From Polynucleobacter tropicus (lineage in GTDB: Bacteria; Pseudomonadota; Gammaproteobacteria; Burkholderiales; Burkholderiaceae), in contig NZ_CP028942.1 of the NCBI RefSeq assembly GCF_013307225.1, positions 1,302,001-1,366,000 of the forward strand: a stretch of 64,000 nucleotides of DNA, given 5' to 3'. The translations under genes were made by a program, and so were the position numbers. Each line of letters opens with the position of its first letter. The stretch's first letter is position 1. Positions 34,326 through 43,295 of the stretch are shown here, piece by piece. Under the pieces are notes generated by a model. That model ran no database searches. It was not told the DNA's origin and was given only the letters and a program-made list of their open reading frames with translations.

Positions 34326-35216
34326 CTATTTTATTCGTGGAGCCATCAAAATACTCCCTGTACTTGACTCAGTTACCAACAACAATTTTTTATCCAAACT
34401 AAAACATACATTTGTAGTCGTTTGTCCAGTGGGAGACTTTATATAAGTTTGTATTTCACCACGATGGTTAAGTTGAAACACGCCGCCTAAGCTAGCGTGT
34501 GCTACGTATAAGTTATCTTCTTCATCCATCGCCATACCATCAGGGCCGCTCGTACCAAAGAAATTCTGAAAAGCCCCTGCCTTACCCGTTGTCTTGTCTT
34601 CAAAGATTGGCATGCGCCAAATGTTATTAGCCCTGGTAGCAGCTACAAATAAGAAGCGCTCTGAACTATCAAAGACTAAGCCATTAGGACTCGGTACATT
34701 ACCGGCAATTTCATGCAACCTACCTGAAGGCTCTAGGCAATAGACCCTACCAATTGGGTCATGCAAACCCGTTTGACCTTGATCAGTAAAAAATAAGTTG
34801 CACTTGGAATCAAATATCAAATCATTCAAACCTAAAAATGGCTTATCAGTACCCGCCATTACTACTTCAACAGCAGGATTTTTTGGATCAATACGAAGTA
34901 AGCCAATTTTGTGATCTGCAACCCACAAGTTCCCTTGCGCATCAATAGCTAAGCCATTTGGCCAACCGTCATACTGAATCACTAACTCCCACTCAAGCGC
35001 TGGACTGATTCTAAAGATTCGTCCATATGGAATATCGGTAATGTAGAGATTGCCATTCTTATCAAATACCGGTCCCTCAATAAAGCTGTCAATGGTTTGG
35101 CCGGGTTTATTGATATTGGCCCAAGCGTTTTCTTTTGGCAAACGAAACTGACTAGGCATCTGCGTCAGCACTTGCGCTTCAATTACCTTAGGCGGTTGAA
35201 AGTTTAGATTCCACAT
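34326..35216 (-). CDS. SMP-30/gluconolactonase-family lactonase
   Basis: A 296-residue six-bladed beta-propeller of the SMP-30/gluconolactonase/LRE family, which hydrolyses lactones with a bound divalent metal. Metal-site features seen are the Glu of IEGPVFDKNG, the Asn of PSPNGLVFD and the Asp of SGPDGMAMD. There is no signal peptide, so it acts in the cytoplasm. It sits between two TctC genes with gaps of 8 and 10 nt. The substrate is probably a lactone form of the acid processed by the CoA-transferase and lyase encoded earlier in the operon (inference). Confidence 0.9.
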   Translation of the reverse strand: MWNLNFQPPKVIEAQVLTQMPSQFRLPKENAWANINKPGQTIDSFIEGPVFDKNGNLYITDIPYGRIFRISPALEWELVIQYDGWPNGLAIDAQGNLWVADHKIGLLRIDPKNPAVEVVMAGTDKPFLGLNDLIFDSKCNLFFTDQGQTGLHDPIGRVYCLEPSGRLHEIAGNVPSPNGLVFDSSERFLFVAATRANNIWRMPIFEDKTTGKAGAFQNFFGTSGPDGMAMDEEDNLYVAHASLGGVFQLNHRGEIQTYIKSPTGQTTTNVCFSLDKKLLLVTESSTGSILMAPRIK

Positions 35217-35226
35217 ATAGCTTTAA

Positions 35227-36195
35227 TTATTCCGGTTGCAATCCAGCCTTTTTAGCCGCTGCACCCCAAATAACCGTCTCTCCTTTAATGAATTTCTTAA
35301 ATTCTGCTGGCGTGAGATTACCCGGTTCGGCACCAACAGCAGCAAAGCGCTCTTTCATCACAGGATCAGACAAACCTTTTTTCATATCAGCAGCCAATTT
35401 ATCAATAATGACTTTTGGGGTATCCCTTGGCGCAGCTAAGCCGAACCAGTTACTTACCTTATATGCTGGCAGACCCGCCTCTTTGAAGGTTGATACATCC
35501 TTCATTGCAGCAATGCGCTTATCCCCAGTAATTGCTAACGCTCGAATCTTGCCGCCATTCAATTGCGCAATTGCAGTTGGAGCAGCAGTAATAGCAAAGT
35601 CAACTTGTCCAGATAAAACCGCCAACATTGCCTCGCCAGCACCTTTATATGGCACATGTGAAACATCAATATCAGCAACCTGTTGGAAAATTTCAGCAGA
35701 CAAGTGGGTTGAGCTGCCAGCACCACCAGAGCCGTAATTTAATTTACCGGGATTCTTTTTAGCGAAAGCAATCAACTCAGCGACTGTTTTATAAGGAGAG
35801 GTAATGGGTACAACTAATACCACAGGGGTTTGAGTAATCACACCAATTGGCTCAAGATCTTCAGCATGATTCCATGGCAACGTTTTAAATAATGAAGGCA
35901 ACATTGCATAGGTTGTATCGTTTGCCAGCAAGGTGTATCCGTCCGGAGCGGCTTTGGCAACATAGCTCGTAGCAATCGTTCCAGATGCGCCAGTTTTATT
36001 TTCGACAAAGAATGATTGCTTTGTCATTTCAGTTAACTTTTGAGCAATTTGTCTTGCTGAATAGTCCGCCGTTCCTCCGGCGCTATATGGAACAATAATT
36101 TTTACGGGCCTGTCTGGATAGTTTTCCGCTAAACACACGGTCATTCCCAAAAGACTCAACAAACCAACCAATCCAAAAATAATCTTCTTGTTCAT
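35227..36195 (-). CDS. TctC/Bug-family periplasmic solute-binding protein
   Basis: A 322-residue receptor with a signal peptide cleaved near TVCLAENYPD (about residue 24), then KIIVPYSAGGTADYSAR, ENKTGASGTIA and AAPDGYTL. It lies 11 nt after the CoA-transferase gene and 10 nt before the lactonase gene. It is encoded in the second IclR-linked operon, so its ligand is probably the acid that the transferase activates. Confidence 0.93.
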   Translation of the reverse strand: MNKKIIFGLVGLLSLLGMTVCLAENYPDRPVKIIVPYSAGGTADYSARQIAQKLTEMTKQSFFVENKTGASGTIATSYVAKAAPDGYTLLANDTTYAMLPSLFKTLPWNHAEDLEPIGVITQTPVVLVVPITSPYKTVAELIAFAKKNPGKLNYGSGGAGSSTHLSAEIFQQVADIDVSHVPYKGAGEAMLAVLSGQVDFAITAAPTAIAQLNGGKIRALAITGDKRIAAMKDVSTFKEAGLPAYKVSNWFGLAAPRDTPKVIIDKLAADMKKGLSDPVMKERFAAVGAEPGNLTPAEFKKFIKGETVIWGAAAKKAGLQPE

Positions 36196-36206
36196 CTTCG
36201 ATCCCT

Positions 36207-37406
36207 TTAAATATGAACTGCGCCGTTTGCCGCAAATTTTGAAATTTGATCTTCGCCGTAACCCAAGTCAACAAGAATCTCCTTGGACTGCTCCCCTGCC
36301 TTAGGTGGGTTATGACGAACACCAAGTCGTTTACCATCCATCAAGAGTGGCAATAGAGGTGTTGTTGTTTCCGCCCCAGCTTTAGGACCATCGGTGATCT
36401 TGATTGGCGCTAATCCACCTGTTGCAATTAAGTGAGGGTCATCAAACAACCGCTCTGGCTTAGTAATAGGTGCAAATGGCAGTCCATTCTTTTCGAAGAT
36501 ATCGCTAATGTGCTTCGCTGAAAAATCGGCCAGACGCCTTCTAACTTCAGGAATTAATGTTGGCCTAGCTTGCACACGCTGATTATTTAGCTTTAATGTT
36601 GGATCTTCATAAAGATCAGCAAATCCAAAAGCATCACAAAAAATCTTCCACTGCGTATCAGATACTACGGCCAAGAAGATCTTTTCCCCGCCCTGGACTT
36701 CAAATACATCATAGATCGCCCATGCGGAAATGCGACTTGGCATTGGCTTAGCAGCATTACCTGTAACGGCATACTGCATCATGTGCTGGCCAACTAGGAA
36801 TACATTGTTTTCAAATAGCGAACTCTGAACTTCCTGACCTTCTCCGGTGATATCGCGTTGCCGCAATGCAGCCATTACCCCAATTGCTCCAAAGATGCCA
36901 CCCATAATATCGTTGACTGATGTACCAGCACGCAGTGGGCGATCTTCTGGGCCAGTCATATAAGCTAGACCGCCCATCATTTGGACCACCTCATCCAAGG
37001 CGGTTCGATGGTCGTATGGACCTGGCAAAAAACCTTTATGAGAGACATAGATAATCTTAGGATCACTCTTTTTTAGAGTGTCGTAGTCAAGCCCCAACTT
37101 AGCCATTGTTCCAGGCTTAAAGTTCTCGCTCACTACATCAGCGCTAGCTACAAGCTTTTTGACAATCTCAATGCCTTCGGGAGTTTTCATGTCTACCGCA
37201 ATGCTTTTCTTGTTGCGGTTGAACATTGGGAAAAATCCTGCTCCTGAACCTAATAAATTTCTAGTCTTGTCACCATCAATCGGCTCAACCTTAATCACAT
37301 CGGCGCCTAAATCGCCCAATATCATTCCGCAGGTTGGTCCCATAACCATGTGTGTGAACTCAACAACACGAACTCCTTCATACGGCAATTTATTCTTAGT
37401 GCTCAT
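36207..37406 (-). CDS. class III (CaiB/BaiF) CoA-transferase
   Basis: A 399-residue family III CoA-transferase. Landmarks are VVEFTHMVMGPTCGMILGDLGADVIKVEP (in part, about residues 14-42), ENFKPGTMAKLGLDY, and the catalytic Asp166 in GTSVNDIMGG. It is translationally coupled to the HMG-CoA-lyase-type gene (TAATG, 1-nt overlap), so it probably makes the CoA ester that the lyase cleaves, with acetyl-CoA or succinyl-CoA as donor. It resembles the transferase at 13301-14491 only at family level. Confidence 0.92.
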   Translation of the reverse strand: MSTKNKLPYEGVRVVEFTHMVMGPTCGMILGDLGADVIKVEPIDGDKTRNLLGSGAGFFPMFNRNKKSIAVDMKTPEGIEIVKKLVASADVVSENFKPGTMAKLGLDYDTLKKSDPKIIYVSHKGFLPGPYDHRTALDEVVQMMGGLAYMTGPEDRPLRAGTSVNDIMGGIFGAIGVMAALRQRDITGEGQEVQSSLFENNVFLVGQHMMQYAVTGNAAKPMPSRISAWAIYDVFEVQGGEKIFLAVVSDTQWKIFCDAFGFADLYEDPTLKLNNQRVQARPTLIPEVRRRLADFSAKHISDIFEKNGLPFAPITKPERLFDDPHLIATGGLAPIKITDGPKAGAETTTPLLPLLMDGKRLGVRHNPPKAGEQSKEILVDLGYGEDQISKFAANGAVHI

Positions 37407-38347
37407 TAGTTACTCCAATGTGTTGCTGGCTCAAAGCCTTTTGGAACACCGGCCTCTGGAACCATGCCATAGATCGCCTCATTTGGAACACCAATTTGCA
37501 ATGGCTGACGAGCTTCAAATAAGAGATCTAAATTAACCCCTGTTTTGATTCCCATCGCTTCAAACATAAATACAAGATCCTCTGTCACAACATTTCCTGA
37601 TGCGCCCGGCGCGTATGGGCAACCACCCAAACCACCCATCGAAGAGTCAAATGATGTCACCCCTTCTTCATATGCAGCCAAACAATTAGCTAATCCAAGC
37701 CCACGTGTGTTGTGCAAATGCGCAGCTCCAGCCTTATCTCCAATTGCTGCTTTCAAACGCTTGAATAATCTTTTGATTTGAGCTGGATTAGCATAACCGG
37801 TTGTGTCTGACAGACCAGACTCATCTGCACCAGCGGCAATAACTTGCTCGGCCATCCAAATGACCTCATCTTCCGGAACCAATCCTTGCAGAGTGCATCC
37901 GAATGCGGTAGCTATTCCTGCTTCAACCTTAACGTGGGGGGCGTAATCTTTTCGATATTGAGCAATTTTTTTAACTTCCTCAATCATCTCCTCGCGCGTC
38001 TTTCGAACATTTGCCAATGAGTGAGCTGCACTCGCTGAGACAGGAACTGTAACCTTATCCACCCCCGCTTCGATCGCGGCCTGAGCACCTTTAAGATTCG
38101 GTACTAAAGCCATTACCGTCAAACCTGGAAGGTTTTTAGCGTAGCGCACCACCTGATCTGCATCGGCCATTTGTGGCAAAAGTTTTGCAGGGACAAATGA
38201 AGCAACTTCAATCTCACGAATGCCAGCTGTATACAAAGCATCAATCCATGCATTCTTTTTTTCTGTAGGCATGATCGACTTGATGGATTGCAACCCATCT
38301 CTTGGACCAACTTCACTAATCAGAATATCTGTTGACGTCGAATTCAT
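37406..38347 (-). CDS. hydroxymethylglutaryl-CoA lyase-family enzyme
   Basis: A 313-residue TIM-barrel lyase of the HMG-CoA lyase group in the DRE-TIM superfamily. It splits a 3-hydroxy-3-alkylacyl-CoA into acetyl-CoA and an oxo acid. Catalytic signatures are SEVGPRDGLQ (Arg16, Asp17), AHLHNTRG (His210, His212) and GGLGGCPYAPGASGN with Cys243. Being first in the operon with a CoA-transferase suggests catabolism of a free acid such as 3-hydroxy-3-methylglutarate, citramalate or an analogue rather than leucine degradation, since no MccA/MccB or isovaleryl-CoA dehydrogenase genes are nearby (inference). Confidence 0.9.
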   Translation of the reverse strand: MNSTSTDILISEVGPRDGLQSIKSIMPTEKKNAWIDALYTAGIREIEVASFVPAKLLPQMADADQVVRYAKNLPGLTVMALVPNLKGAQAAIEAGVDKVTVPVSASAAHSLANVRKTREEMIEEVKKIAQYRKDYAPHVKVEAGIATAFGCTLQGLVPEDEVIWMAEQVIAAGADESGLSDTTGYANPAQIKRLFKRLKAAIGDKAGAAHLHNTRGLGLANCLAAYEEGVTSFDSSMGGLGGCPYAPGASGNVVTEDLVFMFEAMGIKTGVNLDLLFEARQPLQIGVPNEAIYGMVPEAGVPKGFEPATHWSN

Positions 38348-38351
38348 TGCG

Positions 38352-38377
38352 TTCTATCCTATAGAATATAGTTCTAT
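38352..38377. promoter_or_regulatory. triple half-site between divergent IclR and lyase genes, probable operator
   Basis: TTCTAT, ATAGAA and TTCTAT occur in alternation with 3- and 5-nt gaps, giving two overlapping perfect inverted repeats (38352-38366 and 38361-38377). The element lies 5 bp upstream of the lyase start and 30 bp before the IclR start, a position suited to control of both directions. Confidence 0.65.
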
Positions 38378-38406
38378 TATTTAATCACACAAGATTGAGG
38401 TTGTCC

Positions 38407-39132
38407 ATGCCCAAAATATCGAGCAAACAAAATAGCGTCAAAATTGCCCTTTCTGATACTGGGGTAGCCTCTGTAGATAAAGCACTAGGCATCTTGAGAC
38501 TGTTTCATTCCGATGCTCCCGAACTTTCCTTAATGCAGATTGCAGAACGAACAGGCTTGTATAAAAGTACCGCCCTGCGCATGCTAGCCTCCCTCGAGAG
38601 CGCATTACTTGTTATAAAAAAAATGGACGGCAAATACGCTTTAGGCCCAACTATCGCATCCTTATATGCTGCGTATCAACATCAACAATCCCTTGAAGCC
38701 ATAGTTATGCCCATACTGAATAAACTCATGCGGATAACCCACGAAAGCGCCGCCTTTCATGTGCGTCAAGGTGATAAGCGCCTTTGTCTGTATCGAGTAG
38801 ATTCGAATCAAGCGCTACGAGATCACATCAAAGTAGGCGACTTACTTCCCATTGACAAAGGAGCTGGTGGAAAAGTTTTACGAGCCTTTGAGGGGTCTAA
38901 AGATAAAGCTTCAGCGCAAATTCGTAAAGATATGGTGCTAGCAATTACTGGCGATCGCGTTAAAGAAATATCAGGGATCTCCGCCCCAGTCTTTAATGCT
39001 GAAGGCCTAGTTGGCGTGATTACCTTGACAATGCCAACCTATCGGTTTAACCCCAAAATGGCTGCCACCATCAAAAGTAACGCTAAAGCGTTAACAGAAT
39101 TACTAGGAGGTCAATTCCAAGCTCAAGTTTAG
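38407..39132 (+). CDS. IclR-family transcriptional regulator
   Basis: A regulator of about 241 residues: N-terminal winged HTH (VDKALGILRLFHSD, MQIAERTGLYKSTALRMLASL in part) and a C-terminal effector domain (HVRQGDKRLCLYRVDS, GISAPVFNAEG). I chose the ATG at 38407, which has GAGG 6 nt upstream; a TTG 12 nt earlier is in frame but lies on that site. It is divergent from the lyase/CoA-transferase/TctC/lactonase operon across 59 bp and is the likely regulator of that operon through the repeats at 38352-38377. A hairpin terminator follows at 39152. Confidence 0.92.
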   Translation: MPKISSKQNSVKIALSDTGVASVDKALGILRLFHSDAPELSLMQIAERTGLYKSTALRMLASLESALLVIKKMDGKYALGPTIASLYAAYQHQQSLEAIVMPILNKLMRITHESAAFHVRQGDKRLCLYRVDSNQALRDHIKVGDLLPIDKGAGGKVLRAFEGSKDKASAQIRKDMVLAITGDRVKEISGISAPVFNAEGLVGVITLTMPTYRFNPKMAATIKSNAKALTELLGGQFQAQV

Positions 39133-39151
39133 TCGCCCACCCTAAGAAACC

Positions 39152-39199
39152 AGAGGGGAATCAAGAATCCGTGATTTCTCAATTCCCCTCTTGTTTTTT
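39152..39199 (+). terminator. rho-independent terminator after the IclR gene
   Basis: AGAGGGGAAT and ATTCCCCTCT form a 10-bp stem with a 20-nt loop, followed by TTGTTTTTT. It lies about 20 nt after the IclR stop codon. Confidence 0.8.
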
Positions 39200-39214
39200 A
39201 CAACAGCACTGCGA

Positions 39215-39355
39215 CTAGCTGTTGCTATTTAGGACTTGCTTCATTTCAGATTCATGACGCTTAGTGTTTTTCAAGACAGCTCCATACGACAAAATCATGA
39301 TGGCAGCCAATGAGATGCCGTTGAAGTTGTTCATCAAGTTGTTTAATGTATTCAT
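39215..39355 (-). CDS. 46-residue small protein, possibly membrane-associated
   Basis: I do not recognise this small protein. An AGGAG sequence lies 7 nt before the ATG at 39355, and the frame closes with TAG at 39215. Residues about 13-28 (GISLAAIMILSYGAVL) could form one short membrane segment, flanked by an Asn-rich N-terminus (MNTLNNLMNNFN) and a charged C-terminus (KNTKRHESEMKQ). It is isolated between the IclR terminator and the hairpin after umuC. The ribosome-binding site and membrane-like pattern support a real gene; conservation is unknown. Confidence 0.5.
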   Translation of the reverse strand: MNTLNNLMNNFNGISLAAIMILSYGAVLKNTKRHESEMKQVLNSNS

Positions 39356-39419
39356 CTGTTTCTCCTCTGCTTTAATTACTTAGTTGTTTACTTAGTTATT
39401 ACTAGACTACCGAGTTAAA

Positions 39420-39436
39420 AGCTCATGAAATGAGCT
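39420..39436 (-). terminator. possible terminator after umuC
   Basis: AGCTCAT and ATGAGCT form a 7-bp stem with a 3-nt loop. On the minus strand it is followed by TTTAACTC, a weak T-run. It lies 53 nt past the umuC stop. Confidence 0.45.
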
Positions 39437-39488
39437 AGTTAAAAATTGTGGTTTTTTCTGTGCTTCATTCATATATTTCATGGGCTTC

Positions 39489-40817
39489 CTAACGAGCGAT
39501 CGGCAACTCATCCCACTTAGTGGTGTAGTTGGGTGATCGATTGTTTGAGCGCATTTGCCAGGCTTTTTTACTGTCTTGCGTACCCGAAGCTGCTGACTGA
39601 ATCGCTGCATTTCCAAAGCGCGTATTAATCTCATCCATTACCTTCATGAGGTGCGCTGATTTACCCTTACTCTCAAGATCCTCAAAGAGCGATTGCTGAA
39701 CGCTGGGCTTATCGCTAATGCAGTTCAGAATGACTCCTGCTTTCTTATAACGAAAGTTCGGTTGATAAATTTGCTTCAGACCTGCTAGCGCTGCATTGGT
39801 TAGTGTTAGCGTGTTATCTGTTGGATCAGCCAATGGAATGGTGATGCTTTGATGATGCTGCGGCTCGTATTGCTTAAATGGGTTGGTCTGAATAAACACA
39901 GTTAACGCGCCAGTCACCCCATCCTGCCCCCTCAACTTCTCTGCAGCTCTCGCGACATGAGTGGCTACCGATTGGGCTAGCTCAGCCTGGCTAGTAACTA
40001 ACTTACCAAAGCTACGTGAAGCAATGATTTGTTGCTTGTCTGCTGCCACTTCTTCTAACTGCAAGCAGGAAGTACCTCGCAGTTCATAGCAAAGGCGCTC
40101 CATCACCACGCCATATTGCTGACGCATAGCCTGTGGTGAAGCGCATAGCAAATCAAACACACTATGAATACCCTGTGCTTTGAGTTTTTTATTTAGCTGG
40201 CGACCAATACCCCACACTTCACCAACCTCAGTCTCACTCATCCATTGATAGAGCTCTTCTTTAGGCATTGCTTGCACATCGCATACACCAGAGAATGAAG
40301 CATGTTTCTTGGCTAAATGATTGGCCAACTTCGCCAAAGTCTTACTAGCGCCAATACCCACACAGACTGGCAAGCCTGTTGTATCTTTTATGGTTTGTCG
40401 AATCGATTGGCCCAACTCAACAGTGTCGCGGTATCGCTTTAAGACGCTCTCGATTTGCAAAAAGCTTTCATCAATACTGTAGATCTCAATCTTGGGCGTA
40501 AAGGTTTTAAGCGCCTGCACTACTCGATTGCTCATATCGCCATATAGTGTGTAGTTTGATGAGTAGGCAGTAATGCCGTGCTTCTGCGCCAGATCTTTCA
40601 TCTGAAACCAAGGCATACCCATCTTGACTCCTAGGGCCTTAACTTCCGCGCTACGTGCTACGGCGCATCCATCATTATTTGATAGCACGACCATAGGAAC
40701 GGTTTCAAGCTTGGGTTGAAAGACACGCTCACAAGAAACGTAGAAATTATTGACATCTACCAAAGCAAACAATGCTGCGGCTGAATGAGTAGTGGGTAAT
40801 TTTTGTGGCGCGTTCAT
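39489..40817 (-). CDS. umuC: Y-family DNA polymerase V catalytic subunit
   Basis: UmuC forms error-prone polymerase V with cleaved UmuD for translesion synthesis during the SOS response. The 442-residue protein has the Y-family catalytic residues Asp21 (ALVDVNNFY) and Asp116-Glu117 (SIDESF), the steric-gate region NNFYVSCE, a little-finger domain at about 260-350, and a beta-clamp-binding QQSLF at 374-378. The N-terminus is about 16 residues longer than in E. coli. Its start overlaps the umuD stop by 4 nt, so the pair is translationally coupled and controlled by the LexA box at 41323-41342. Confidence 0.95.
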   Translation of the reverse strand: MNAPQKLPTTHSAAALFALVDVNNFYVSCERVFQPKLETVPMVVLSNNDGCAVARSAEVKALGVKMGMPWFQMKDLAQKHGITAYSSNYTLYGDMSNRVVQALKTFTPKIEIYSIDESFLQIESVLKRYRDTVELGQSIRQTIKDTTGLPVCVGIGASKTLAKLANHLAKKHASFSGVCDVQAMPKEELYQWMSETEVGEVWGIGRQLNKKLKAQGIHSVFDLLCASPQAMRQQYGVVMERLCYELRGTSCLQLEEVAADKQQIIASRSFGKLVTSQAELAQSVATHVARAAEKLRGQDGVTGALTVFIQTNPFKQYEPQHHQSITIPLADPTDNTLTLTNAALAGLKQIYQPNFRYKKAGVILNCISDKPSVQQSLFEDLESKGKSAHLMKVMDEINTRFGNAAIQSAASGTQDSKKAWQMRSNNRSPNYTTKWDELPIAR

Positions 40818-41311
40818 GGCTTAATGCCCTTGTTGTAACGAGTACTCGCAGTGCTGTACTTACGCACCACACCAACCACTACCCCCCAAATCTGCAACTC
40901 ATTACCCTCGCTAAAGGTGATCGATTCATAACTGGGGTTCTCGGGCTGCAACTCAACACGACCGCGCAATTGATATAGACGTTTAATGGTGTACTCACCA
41001 TCAACGACTGCCACCACGATGTCTTTGTGTTTTGGCTTTAGGGCTTTGTCGACTACCACCTTATCGCCATCACAAATCCCGGCACCCAACATTGAGTCGC
41101 CTTTAACGGTGAACATAAAGGTAGCCGGCTTGTTCTCCACAAGGTACTGATTTAAATCCAGGCCATCCTCGGCATAATCAGCCGCCGGACTGGGGAAGCC
41201 AGCTGAAATTCGGTGACTTAAGAGCCTTAGCTCATAGGCGGCAAAATGGCCCGCCAAGGCTTCTGGCGCCTGACTTAAGGTCGTTTTGAGTGGGCTTAAC
41301 TGCGGCTTCAT
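40814..41311 (-). CDS. umuD: UmuD-type S24 self-cleaving protein, Pol V subunit
   Basis: UmuD cleaves itself on RecA filaments to UmuD', which joins UmuC. The cleavage site is recognisable as Ala37-Gly38 in [12 protein letters not shown], close to the Cys-Gly site of E. coli within the same GFPSPAADY block. The catalytic Ser73 lies in VKGDSM and Lys110 in EYTIKRL. At 165 residues it is longer than E. coli UmuD (139), with about 13 extra residues at the N-terminus and a polar C-terminal tail. There is no DNA-binding domain, so it is not LexA. A LexA box lies 11 bp upstream of the start. Confidence 0.93.
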   Translation of the reverse strand: MKPQLSPLKTTLSQAPEALAGHFAAYELRLLSHRISAGFPSPAADYAEDGLDLNQYLVENKPATFMFTVKGDSMLGAGICDGDKVVVDKALKPKHKDIVVAVVDGEYTIKRLYQLRGRVELQPENPSYESITFSEGNELQIWGVVVGVVRKYSTASTRYNKGIKP

Positions 41312-41322
41312 AGTGATTAATA

Positions 41323-41342
41323 TACTGTATGTTTATACAGTA
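41323..41342. promoter_or_regulatory. LexA (SOS) box upstream of umuDC
   Basis: TACTGTATGTTTATACAGTA has the CTGT-N8-ACAG core and outer TA/TA of the proteobacterial SOS box, with near-perfect dyad symmetry. It ends directly before umuD, and is 166 bp from the divergent TctC gene. Confidence 0.92.
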
Positions 41343-41508
41343 TATATAAAAACCTGAAAGATGAAGCTATTTTTGTTGTTTTCCAATCTTTTAGATAGAT
41401 TTTCTAGTCATAAACCCCAATCTCCTCAAGAAGGATTTAACCCATAATGAGTCATGAGTTTTCGATGAAGTTCCATTCCAAGACAACCGATACCGGTGGG
41501 GGAGACAA

Positions 41509-42480
41509 ATGAAGGTGCATCAAAAGGCAACACATATCGTTGCTGGGTTTTGTTTTTTCTTAGGTCTGTGTACAGCAGCGTTTGCACAATCTGCAGCACC
41601 CTTCCCCGATAGAACGATCCAGTACATCATTCCTTTTCCACCCGCCGGTGAATCTGATTTAGTGGCTCGCTATCAAGCTGATATCTCTGCGAAAAAATTT
41701 GGGCAACCCATGGTGGTAATGAATCGTGCTGGCGCTGGCGGCGCTCTTGTTTGGAGCGCACTCAATACCTACCCTGCCGATGGCAGCACGGTAGTAGGCG
41801 TCAATATCCCACACACTATCTTGCAACCACTGCAAGAAGGTATTCAGTACAAGACGGAAGATATCAACGCAATCTACTACTATCACTTCACCCCAGATGC
41901 CCTAATGGTCTCGGCTGACAGCCCCTACAAGACCTATCAAGAATTTATTGCGGCAGCCAAAAAAGAACCTGGCAAGATGTCGCTCGCCGGTTCAGCCCAA
42001 TACTCCGCCAACCATATGGCTGTAGAGCGTCTGAACAAATTAGCGGGTGTCAAAATCAACTATGTGCCATTTAAAGGTACTGGTGATTTAATTACCGCCC
42101 TCATCGGCATGCATGTTGATGGTGCTATGGGTTACTTACCATTAGCGATTCAGCAAAAAGGAAAGGTGCGCACTCTTGCGATTGCTACTGAGAAACGTAA
42201 CCCTGCGCTACCTGATGTACCCACCTTTAAAGAGCTCGGTCTAAACTGGGTAGACGGCGCTTATCGTGGTGTAGCCGTGCCCAAATCCACTCCACTGGTA
42301 TTGCAGCAAAAATTGTCTGATTACTTTGCCAAACTCAACGCCGATCCTGAGACCAAGAAAAAATTAGAGGAATCTGGCTTTGTATTGGTTGACATTCCGC
42401 TAGCGAAGATGCCTGCGTTTATCAAAGATAAAACTGCGCAATCAATGGAAGATGCTAAAAATGCCGGAATGATTAAGTGA
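41509..42480 (+). CDS. divergent TctC/Bug-family periplasmic solute-binding protein
   Basis: A 323-residue receptor with a signal peptide cleaved near TAAFAQSAAP (about residue 27) and a GGGGGAGA ribosome-binding region. Its motifs depart from the other copies: IIPFPPAGESDLVAR in place of PFxPGGxxD, NRAGAGGALV in place of ENKPGAGG, and YPADGSTVV in place of PDGYTL. It stands alone, divergent from umuDC and convergent with an unknown gene, with no enzyme partner. A different ligand class is likely. Confidence 0.88.
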   Translation: MKVHQKATHIVAGFCFFLGLCTAAFAQSAAPFPDRTIQYIIPFPPAGESDLVARYQADISAKKFGQPMVVMNRAGAGGALVWSALNTYPADGSTVVGVNIPHTILQPLQEGIQYKTEDINAIYYYHFTPDALMVSADSPYKTYQEFIAAAKKEPGKMSLAGSAQYSANHMAVERLNKLAGVKINYVPFKGTGDLITALIGMHVDGAMGYLPLAIQQKGKVRTLAIATEKRNPALPDVPTFKELGLNWVDGAYRGVAVPKSTPLVLQQKLSDYFAKLNADPETKKKLEESGFVLVDIPLAKMPAFIKDKTAQSMEDAKNAGMIK

Positions 42481-42487
42481 GCAAGCC

Positions 42488-43024
42488 TTATGCTTGTCCT
42501 GTCTTATGCATAAAGATTTGAATATCCTCTTGCGAGACAGGCAAGCTAACAAGGTCAGTGTAATAAAGGCCAGAACCCGGCAGGCGCTCAATTGACTTCG
42601 GGGCAAGACGCCCAACAGGCACTAGATACTCTTGCCAAAGCTGACGCATATGCATGCTATACGCACTCACTGGAACCTTTAACTCAATAGCCCGCTCTGT
42701 TAATTGCTCACAAAGAGTGACTGGCCTTTCAATATGAAGTCCATAGAGATGTGGTCGCTCTGATTTTGCTTTTTTCTCGTAACGCTCAACATGGTAATCG
42801 TGATACGTTCTTGTGCCGAAATCAAAAATATTGTCAGCAATGGCGCGTGACAACCAATAAGCATCAGTTGCGTCATAGTCACTTAAGAGCACGTCCTGCA
42901 ATTTATTTTGATAGCGCTCTTTGTATTTTTGGGTTTTGTGGCTATAAAAAGGGTGTGTTTTCATATAGCTGGCAACTAAGCCACCTAACACGACTAGACC
43001 CCCGATTAATATACCCTCAGTCAT
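42488..43024 (-). CDS. uncharacterised protein with N-terminal membrane segment
   Basis: I do not recognise this 178-residue protein. Residues about 4-21 (GILIGGLVVLGGLVASYM) form one membrane segment, followed by a Tyr- and Lys-rich stretch (YSHKTQKYKERYQNK), the segment DAYWLSRAIADNIFDFG, and a mixed C-terminal domain. It converges with the TctC gene with only 7 nt between the stop codons. Nothing in the neighbourhood suggests a role. Confidence 0.6.
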   Translation of the reverse strand: MTEGILIGGLVVLGGLVASYMKTHPFYSHKTQKYKERYQNKLQDVLLSDYDATDAYWLSRAIADNIFDFGTRTYHDYHVERYEKKAKSERPHLYGLHIERPVTLCEQLTERAIELKVPVSAYSMHMRQLWQEYLVPVGRLAPKSIERLPGSGLYYTDLVSLPVSQEDIQIFMHKTGQA

Positions 43025-43295
43025 TTCCCGATACCCTTGCTGATTTCAAAAGGCAGGCTGTTGCGCCCCGCCAGCAAATTTTTCTAAAATATTGAACCAA
43101 TAAAATACCAAAAAAATAGATCGGCCGCATGAATCGCTGCACATTTTTTGTGCAAGCTGAATTAACAAAACATGAATGCCAGCACAGCCGGATCATCCAG
43201 AAACGCATTCGATAGATAAATGCAGGCCCTAAAAAACCAAGGATTTACGGTCTCAACGATTTCTGAAAATAGCTCCATGAGGCTATTGTAATAGC

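Noticed and set aside
40814..41311. LexA rather than UmuD
   Set aside because: The protein lacks the N-terminal winged-helix domain and has the UmuD block GFPSPAADY directly upstream of umuC.
43017..43208. 63-codon minus-strand frame before the unknown 178-residue gene
   Set aside because: It has a weak start context, overlaps the next gene start, is rich in Cys, Arg and Trp as random frames are, and resembles nothing known.
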